From contig NZ_AUDG01000007.1 in assembly GCF_000425345.1 (NCBI RefSeq), positions 108,837 through 172,836 on the forward strand: a stretch of 64,000 bases of DNA, in the 5' to 3' direction. The position numbers and the translations under genes are program-made. The DNA comes from Rheinheimera baltica DSM 14885 (GTDB lineage Bacteria; Pseudomonadota; Gammaproteobacteria; Enterobacterales; Alteromonadaceae). Below the pieces are notes generated by a model, which saw nothing but the letters and a program-made list of their open reading frames with translations, was not told the origin of the DNA and did not search any database. This document shows positions 58,821 through 64,000 of the stretch, piece after piece (positions within the stretch are counted from its first letter, which is position 1; every line of letters starts with the position of its first letter).

Positions 58821-59138
58821 TCAAATACGGCCCTGCTGCTTGCGATGTATCGCCGATACCTTCCCACCGGTTAACATAATACTAAGCAAATAATCACCGC
58901 CAATATCACCGGTAAGCCTGTAAGACCAAGTTTCTATCGTTTCGCCTTTTACCGGCTTGCCGCTACCAACACCAAGGGTTTCTATATCTTTAAATAGCGG
59001 CTCACCGGCCAGTGATATCAGTTCGATGCGTGACATACCGCATTTAAGTAACTTGCCATCACTTAACCTGAAACCACAGGCATTCGCTTGCGATGCCACG
59101 AGTAAGACTACTGCAATAACACTATGAGAGAATTTCAT
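58821..59138 (-). CDS. DUF2845 secreted small protein
   Basis: A 105-residue protein with a signal peptide ending near ASQANA (residue 20). A DUF2845-type core follows: CGFRLSDGKLLKCGMSRIELISLAGEP, then TWSYRLTGDIGGDYLLSIMLTGGKVSAI. Two cysteines are likely bridged in the periplasm. It resembles small lipoprotein-like/SmpA-fold proteins, but no lipobox is present. The function is unknown. It is convergent with the exonuclease gene. Confidence 0.75.
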   Translation of the reverse strand: MKFSHSVIAVVLLVASQANACGFRLSDGKLLKCGMSRIELISLAGEPLFKDIETLGVGSGKPVKGETIETWSYRLTGDIGGDYLLSIMLTGGKVSAIHRKQQGRI

Positions 59139-59144
59139 TGTTAG

Positions 59145-59180
59145 GTACCTATAATCCGATTCTGCGCCGATTATAGTTAC
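59145..59180. other. hairpin between acetyltransferase and DUF2845 genes
   Basis: CTATAATC/GATTATAG form an eight-base-pair stem over an 11-base loop in the 100-base gap. There is no T-run, so it is described only as a structure. Confidence 0.4.
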
Positions 59181-59240
59181 AGGCTAGTGCTGAATACCAG
59201 ATTAACACCAAATAATTACATTAAATTTACTTGGATAATA

Positions 59241-59807
59241 TCAATCAACCGCATTTATGGCTTTAATTACTTTACATGGATTGCCACCAGCCAGTACCCC
59301 CGTCGGCACATCTTTAGTGACCACACTACCTGCAGCTATAACGCTGCCATCAGCTATGGTTACGCCGGGTAAAATCACGGCACCACCGCCAATCCACACA
59401 TCATTGCCAATGGTTACCGGCAAAGCCTGCTCCAGCAAAGTGCGTCGTTTTAAGGCATCCAGGGGATGGTTTACAGTATAAATTTGCACTGCCGGGCCAA
59501 AAAACACGTTGCTGCCAATAACTACTGGCGCCACATCCAGCACCACACAGTTAAAATTAAAAAATACCTTGCTGCCGGTTCTAATGTTGTAGCCATAATC
59601 ACAATAAAATGGTGGCTCAACGTAAAAATGCTTTCCCGTGTTAGGTAACCACTGTTTTACCACCGCCCTGCGCGTTGCTTCATCTTCAGGCGAACTATGG
59701 TTAAACTGATGCTGCAACTTGCGCGATGCAAGGCGCTCGGCACTTAGCGCTTTATCAAGCGGGTTATACCACTGCCCGCTAAGCATCTTGTGTTTTTCTG
59801 AGGGCAT
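59241..59807 (-). CDS. maa: sugar O-acetyltransferase, Maa/LacA type
   Basis: A 188-residue left-handed beta-helix acetyltransferase. The N-terminal [20 protein letters not shown] is the maltose-acetyltransferase (Mac) motif. The hexapeptide repeat region contains the catalytic His in YTVNHPLDA and the blocks [20 protein letters not shown] and GSVVTKDVP. It uses acetyl-CoA to acetylate sugars; the substrate is uncertain. It is a stand-alone gene. Confidence 0.9.
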   Translation of the reverse strand: MPSEKHKMLSGQWYNPLDKALSAERLASRKLQHQFNHSSPEDEATRRAVVKQWLPNTGKHFYVEPPFYCDYGYNIRTGSKVFFNFNCVVLDVAPVVIGSNVFFGPAVQIYTVNHPLDALKRRTLLEQALPVTIGNDVWIGGGAVILPGVTIADGSVIAAGSVVTKDVPTGVLAGGNPCKVIKAINAVD

Positions 59808-59948
59808 AAAGACGTACTTTTATTGTTTACTTTCGGGTTAAGGGTAACAGAATGCGGCACTTTAGCTGGTAGATTTTTAATATGCTATACGAAAGACAAA
59901 GCACAAACACCATATAGAATAATGCCATGTTACCGGCAACATTGTTTG

Positions 59949-60368
59949 CTAGCTAACAGCTCGGCTCATGTAATAAAACCGCTCATCTTCGCGAGTTATA
60001 TTAAAACCTTGCCGTTTATACAAATTAACTGCTGGACTATGTTTAAACACTCTAAGCAGCACCTGAACGCTCTGCACTTTGGCTAGTCGGTTTGCCTCTG
60101 CAAGTGCGTAAGCACCAATACCTCTATTCTGGTAGTTTTGATCGACTTGCAAATCTCGCAGGTAAGCCCCTTCACTGTCGAAGGACAATCTAATAACCCC
60201 TACAGGCTCACCTGCAAGCAAAATATCTAGGTTGACCAGTGCTTGTGTCATTTTTTCAATCTGTGCTTCATCCCACTCAACGGAATATTGCTCGTAATAG
60301 GGTCTCATATTCGTCAGAGTATAACGTGCAGCTTTAGCCAAATCCTTTACGGGCCTAAATGTAATCAC
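59949..60368 (-). CDS. GNAT family N-acetyltransferase
   Basis: A 139-residue GNAT protein. The acetyl-CoA-binding motif A is LQVDQNYQNRGIGAYALAEA, and the beta-7 end is FKHSPAVNLYKRQGFN. The N-terminus ITFRPVKDLAKAARYTLTNM is set at a GTG with GAGG eight bases upstream. A longer ATG frame (to 60425) would add 19 residues that do not look like the family. The substrate is unknown. Confidence 0.85.
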   Translation of the reverse strand: MITFRPVKDLAKAARYTLTNMRPYYEQYSVEWDEAQIEKMTQALVNLDILLAGEPVGVIRLSFDSEGAYLRDLQVDQNYQNRGIGAYALAEANRLAKVQSVQVLLRVFKHSPAVNLYKRQGFNITREDERFYYMSRAVS

Positions 60369-60475
60369 GAAGATCGCCTCATATACGCTCTCTTGTTCAT
60401 ATCCGTTTTCTGTAACTCCATGCACAACTTAATCCAAGTCTAGCGGCTGCAGGCACCAACAGGCACGCTTTATTA

Positions 60476-60745
60476 TTACAGTATGTATCTTGCCAAGATC
60501 TCAGTTACTGCGGCTACCCAACCAAAGCATAAGGCAATGAAAATATTAAATTTCATTGTGGCATCCCAGTCTTCCCAAAACCTGCCTTTAAACAGTGAGT
60601 ACCAATCTGCTGTTGCCACAAATCTGATGGTTTCAGCCAGATCTTCATAATTCTCGCCGAAAAAAACCTTAGCCAGTGTTTTGTAAACAGGGAAACTAAG
60701 AATGCCGACGATGATCAATGCTATAGGGTGATCAAGAAATTCCAT
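60476..60745 (-). CDS. two-helix membrane protein of unknown function
   Basis: An 89-residue protein with a hydrophobic N-terminal helix (about 5-25), a polar middle with an aromatic patch (DWYSLFKGRFWEDWDATMKF) and a second helix (about 66-85). No family recognised. A GGAG lies nine bases before the ATG, overlapping the end of a 33-codon ORF, so its translation may depend on that ORF. Confidence 0.6.
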   Translation of the reverse strand: MEFLDHPIALIIVGILSFPVYKTLAKVFFGENYEDLAETIRFVATADWYSLFKGRFWEDWDATMKFNIFIALCFGWVAAVTEILARYIL

Positions 60746-60748
60746 TTA

Positions 60749-60850
60749 TTACTCCGGCAGAAAAATAACATCTGCCATAAACAGCCGTGAGACACAAAGC
60801 ACCGCGACCGAAAAGCGCGAATTTAATGGCTGTATTACATATTTTGTCAT
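60749..60850 (-). CDS. 33-codon leader ORF upstream of the two-helix protein
   Basis: A short ORF (MTKYVIQPLNSRF...) with a good GGAG ribosome site six bases before its ATG. It ends three bases before the next gene's start, which reuses its terminal GAG codon as part of the ribosome site. That geometry suits translational coupling. It may equally be a chance ORF. Confidence 0.35.
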   Translation of the reverse strand: MTKYVIQPLNSRFSVAVLCVSRLFMADVIFLPE

Positions 60851-60925
60851 CTCAGGCTCCAAGCAAAGCACGATGTTTCAAGCTATGGTATTTTAATGCC
60901 ATTTGGAGGCTATGAGCAGCGGCCT

Positions 60926-61942
60926 TTATTGATACAACGTCATAGTCAACTCTTCAATTTTTTTCTCTATTTCATGCTTTGCGGCAACGCTCGATTCTGT
61001 TTTTATTAGTGTGTTAAGCGCCGTGTAGTATGCAAGATCAAAGGCACTTTGTGCTGATGTAACTAAATCAGGTTGTACACCAACCCATTCCCAATTAGTT
61101 TTCGTTACCGGATTTATTGCTTTCCCATAGGGAATACCCGCAATAAACCCGTTGCTAAGGTCTATAAAACGCATTGGATGAGCACCGCCAGCTGTCACCT
61201 CACCAACAATTACCGCTCGCTTTAAACTTTGTAAACTATAAGCAAAATCTTCCGCAGCTGAAAATGTTTTACTACTCGTTAATATGAAAATAGGTATATC
61301 GGCAATTTTTTTGCCTTTAACCTTTCTGAAGGTCCAAAACTCATCAACTTGGTCAGAATAACGCCAATAAATACTGTTCAAATGCGTCCTGTTTTTGAAT
61401 AGGTAGCTACTAAGTAACTGAGACATCTCGGGATGCCCGCCACCATTATTGCGAACATCGAATATTATCGCGTTCACCTCAGACACCATCGCCATCACTT
61501 TAGCTACACGCGAGGTTGAATCATCGTTTACTTTATCAAAGCCCCAAAAATCAATATAACCCACGTTACCAGTTAAAATTTCAACCTTATTAAAACCTGA
61601 ATTTTTGCGTTCAAGCCTGTCCCAATAACTTTCTAACGGTTGTTTCGTCGCTGCTTCTTTTTTTGCTTGCCACGAAAAGCTAAAGTGCTTATCAAATTTT
61701 TTTAATTTTATATCAATAACATCAGCAAAATCTTGATGACTAAAAGCCTGCTGCAGTGTTTCAGCCGAAGATAAGGTTTCTAATGAACTCAATATTGCTG
61801 GAATCTGTTCCTCAAGAACATACTGCTCTGAAATTTCATGTTTTAGCTTGTTTATAACCTCTAGTCTCTCTGAGACCAAGTCAATGTCTTCAGCAACCGT
61901 TACACTCGATATTAACAAAACACAGACTAACAATTTATACAT
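60926..61942 (-). CDS. secreted S41 family peptidase
   Basis: A 338-residue periplasmic/secreted tail-specific-protease relative. A signal peptide ends near residue 17 (TVAE). An N-terminal helical domain (about 20-115) precedes the S41 catalytic domain. That domain has IIFDVRNNGGGHPEM and the Ser-x2-Glu pair, Ser228 and Glu231, in TSSKTFSAAEDFAYSL. There is no PDZ domain, so it belongs to the IRBP-like/S41-B group rather than Prc. The substrate is unknown; it is a single gene. Confidence 0.85.
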   Translation of the reverse strand: MYKLLVCVLLISSVTVAEDIDLVSERLEVINKLKHEISEQYVLEEQIPAILSSLETLSSAETLQQAFSHQDFADVIDIKLKKFDKHFSFSWQAKKEAATKQPLESYWDRLERKNSGFNKVEILTGNVGYIDFWGFDKVNDDSTSRVAKVMAMVSEVNAIIFDVRNNGGGHPEMSQLLSSYLFKNRTHLNSIYWRYSDQVDEFWTFRKVKGKKIADIPIFILTSSKTFSAAEDFAYSLQSLKRAVIVGEVTAGGAHPMRFIDLSNGFIAGIPYGKAINPVTKTNWEWVGVQPDLVTSAQSAFDLAYYTALNTLIKTESSVAAKHEIEKKIEELTMTLYQ

Positions 61943-62044
61943 TAGGTATTTCCTGAATCATGTAACGCTCAAGGCCGCTACTAAAACTCGCGAGTATACA
62001 TCATCGTCTCAGGCAGAAACAACGGCCTTCAATAGAGTTAATTG

Positions 62045-62791
62045 TTAAGCTTTATACGAACTATTACATTTACCAGATAAAAACCCCAGCAAAGCATTTG
62101 TTATTGAAGTTTTAAGCCAATCAGGGCCAAAATCTGTCATCTCGTTATGTTTGGAATTTGCGATCTGCACAATACACGCATTGAGCATCGTTTTTTCTCG
62201 ATCTGTATACAACACCGCTTCATCCGCCGGATAATCACTACCGCGAATAGAAAAAACATTGGGCACTTCCCCCCTGGGTAATGGAACCCGCCGATGATCC
62301 AAGGTTATTAGTGTCTCAACAAAATCCACACCTTCATTAATCAACCAACTGGAAATATCACCGCCATTCGAATGACCAACTAAGGTTAATCTATTGAAAT
62401 CAAAGTCAGAAAATTCTGACTGCAACTTGCTGCGAACAAACTTTACGGTTTCAGCGCCCCGTTTCCAGTTTTCACTTCGTTCAGTATAAAGGTTACCTGT
62501 AACAGCAAGTGCGGGATCGCCTGGCAATTCATGCTGAATAGCAACAACGAGATAGCCAGCTTTATTCAAGATAACTGAAATAAATGAATATTTATCGAAA
62601 GCCACGCCATAACCAGAACTTAGAACAGCAACAGGGCATCGATTTTCAACATTACAGACCGACGCATCCAGCGGGAAGCTAACGTGAATGGGAATGTCTC
62701 TTTGCCTGTCAGGATCTGTAACAACACGATACTCAGATGCAAGCGCAGGACTAACCCAAATGATGAATAAAAGCAGTAATTTAAAATACAT
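62045..62791 (-). CDS. secreted alpha/beta hydrolase
   Basis: A 248-residue protein with a signal peptide (LLLLFIIWVSPALASEY). An alpha/beta-hydrolase core follows with the nucleophile Ser141 in LVGHSNGGDI and an oxyanion-type VLSSGYGVAFD. The catalytic His is likely in SKHNEMTDFGPDWL, with Asp before it. The start at MYFKLLLL is chosen over an earlier ATG that lacks a signal sequence. It resembles dienelactone-hydrolase/esterase-like proteins; the substrate is unknown. Confidence 0.8.
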   Translation of the reverse strand: MYFKLLLLFIIWVSPALASEYRVVTDPDRQRDIPIHVSFPLDASVCNVENRCPVAVLSSGYGVAFDKYSFISVILNKAGYLVVAIQHELPGDPALAVTGNLYTERSENWKRGAETVKFVRSKLQSEFSDFDFNRLTLVGHSNGGDISSWLINEGVDFVETLITLDHRRVPLPRGEVPNVFSIRGSDYPADEAVLYTDREKTMLNACIVQIANSKHNEMTDFGPDWLKTSITNALLGFLSGKCNSSYKA

Positions 62792-62893
62792 ATCTAAAAT
62801 CTTAACGTCCAAATATGGCGTGTAAAACGGCGTCGCTGTTGAAGTCCTGGCCACAAACTGGCCGAATGAAACGGCGCGGTTTAGCAATGCTTA

Positions 62894-63238
62894 TTAAAGC
62901 ATACCCCGGTTACAATAAGTCGCTTTTTCAAACTCACTGATATTCATAGCAATATTTGGCACATGCGGAAACAGTGCAACTAATTTCTCAACAACCGAAT
63001 GTGATAACTGTGCTCGCTGCTCAATTGTGCGACCTTGCATAATGCTCGAAAAAACGTGAATGAAAAGCTCACGTTTCCCTCCCACTATATACTTGCTATA
63101 AGGATTTACACGGACCTTAATATCTCCGCTATCAAACAAATCAGATGCAACAGCAACCAAGTAAATTTGCTCAGCTATATATTCTTCAGCGTGACATTCT
63201 AATATTTCAACTGCGCAATCAACTATAAAATGTGGCAT
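62894..63238 (-). CDS. 5-carboxymethyl-2-hydroxymuconate isomerase-like protein
   Basis: A 114-residue tautomerase-superfamily protein. It opens MPHFIVDCAVEIL with the N-terminal Pro2 that is the catalytic base in CHMI/tautomerase folds. HpaF acts in homoprotocatechuate breakdown, but no other hpa genes are here, so a stand-alone role (other keto-enol substrates) is more likely. AGGAAGATAA precedes the ATG. Confidence 0.8.
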   Translation of the reverse strand: MPHFIVDCAVEILECHAEEYIAEQIYLVAVASDLFDSGDIKVRVNPYSKYIVGGKRELFIHVFSSIMQGRTIEQRAQLSHSVVEKLVALFPHVPNIAMNISEFEKATYCNRGML

Positions 63239-63311
63239 TTATCTTCCTGTATTCATTGAATTGTTTACGCCTTTAAAGCGCACGCTGTTAAGCGCTGCTT
63301 GAATAAATTTA

Positions 63312-63719
63312 TTATGCGCCTTCATGGGGCACGAATAAGGAAAGTACACATGCAATAAAAAATAGTACCCAACCAGATATTTTGAAGAACCGTCCAACGG
63401 CTTTATACCTATGCTCATTATCCCTCTGGTCGTAGTGATCTATAACAACTGAAATCATTACTATTGAAGCACAGATGAACGCCGCATATACCATAATGGC
63501 ATTTTCATCGTAGAAATGTATGCCGCGACTGCGCTTTCCAGGAATATAGATATCATTGACCATTAGCCCGTAAGTGCCATAGATCAAAAGAAAAAAAGAT
63601 GCAGCAATGTTGAATATCCGATCGCTAAACGGAATGAAGTTCGGCACGTACTTTCTAAGCAATCGCTCACCCGTGGCAGTAAACTTTGAATTGTCAACGG
63701 CAATCCAATTTTGACCCAC
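63312..63719 (-). CDS. membrane protein whose 5' end is formed by the IS21 end
   Basis: A 135-residue protein of no recognised family, with three hydrophobic stretches (about 33-50, 74-94 and 112-130). The GTG start and first nine codons lie within the terminal repeat of the adjoining insertion sequence (the repeat reads GTGGGTCAAAATTGG on this strand). The native N-terminus was probably lost when the element inserted. It may therefore be a truncated gene rather than a functional one. Confidence 0.5.
   Translation of the reverse strand: MGQNWIAVDNSKFTATGERLLRKYVPNFIPFSDRIFNIAASFFLLIYGTYGLMVNDIYIPGKRSRGIHFYDENAIMVYAAFICASIVMISVVIDHYDQRDNEHRYKAVGRFFKISGWVLFFIACVLSLFVPHEGA
63696..63719. repeat. 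IS21 terminal repeat, outer copy
   Basis: A 24-base copy with the conserved AACGG....GATTGCC-like, TTGACCCAC ends. It differs from the inner copy at a few positions. Confidence 0.8.
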
Positions 63720-63730
63720 TTACCGCTTAA

Positions 63731-63754
63731 AACGGTAATCTAAATTTGACCCAC
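63731..63754. repeat. IS21 terminal repeat, inner copy
   Basis: A 24-base direct repeat of the outer copy, 35 bases further in, of the kind bound by the IstA transposase at IS21 ends. Confidence 0.8.
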
Positions 63755-63767
63755 CCCTGGCTTCTTT

Positions 63768-64000
<233 letters not shown>

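Noticed and set aside
58821..63719. Possible integron cassette array: single genes on one strand, small gaps, GNAT/hydrolase/peptidase content.
   Set aside because: I looked for attC ends. GCTTAAC occurs at the hydrolase stop and in the 63239-63311 gap, and AAGGCCG/CGGCCTT pair near 62000, but no gap has a matching GTTRRRY partner at proper spacing, and no integrase is present.

Overview
The window is chromosomal DNA from a gammaproteobacterium, most likely an Alteromonadales or Rheinheimera/Alishewanella-type marine or aquatic organism. Four things point there: the gene order uvrY-uvrC-pgsA-tRNA(Gly-Cys-Leu); the ald/lrp-ftsK-lolA-rarA-crcB-serS and yceD-rpmF-plsX-fabHDG-acpP-fabF-pabC-mltG-tmk-holB-pilZ-tatD blocks; an acnD/prpF-type methylcitrate cluster; and an acs-crbR-crbS-symporter cluster. 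This taxonomic guess is inference from synteny and protein similarity recalled from memory; no search was run. Most of the window is well-conserved core genome, densely packed and mainly on the minus strand.

Layout. 1-0.2 kb: C-terminus of RluF. 0.3-4 kb (minus): tRNA Gly-Cys-Leu-Gly cluster downstream of uvrY-uvrC-pgsA. 4.1-4.5 kb: two identical tRNA-Ser(UGA) genes, each with its own promoter-like sequence. 4.7-6.7 kb (plus): yccA and the tusDCB-tusE tRNA thiolation genes. 6.7-13.7 kb (minus): a 49-residue membrane protein, serS, crcB, rarA, lolA, ftsK, lrp; then ald and cspA on plus. 15.5-18.7 kb (minus): a small conserved protein, two DMT transporters and an acyltransferase. 18.9-21 kb: tRNA-Pro and a secreted trypsin-like protease with a PEP-CTERM tail. 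21-28.3 kb (minus): GntR regulator-prpB-prpC-acnD-prpF, the 2-methylcitrate pathway for propionate, interrupted by hairpin-rich repeats. 28.8-39.5 kb (minus): the fatty-acid/phospholipid initiation and holB-tmk block. 39.7-45.6 kb: yceF, a HAD phosphatase, rluC and the divergent rne.

45.7-58.8 kb is an acetate-use module. It holds a DcaP-like porin divergent from acs (acetyl-CoA synthetase), then a LuxR-type regulator (CrbR-like) convergent with a giant symporter/histidine-kinase/receiver hybrid (CrbS-like). Divergent from the kinase are a DUF4212 protein and a sodium:solute symporter, followed by a CBS/DUF294 nucleotidyltransferase and a DEDDh exonuclease. A GAC-TAA(A/G)-GTC dyad occurs in both divergent promoter regions of this module, and a weaker copy lies in front of the prp operon. 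I propose it as the operator of this two-component system.

58.8-64 kb is a looser accessory segment. It carries DUF2845, an acetyltransferase, a GNAT enzyme, small membrane proteins, an S41 peptidase, an alpha/beta hydrolase and a CHMI-like isomerase, and it ends in an IS21-family insertion sequence whose end supplies the start codon of the neighbouring ORF.

The two observations I would follow first are the GACTAARGTC motif and a three-copy intergenic hairpin repeat. In the repeat the conserved core sits inside arms that differ between copies yet stay self-complementary. I saw no CRISPR array, phage, toxin-antitoxin or recognised defence system.
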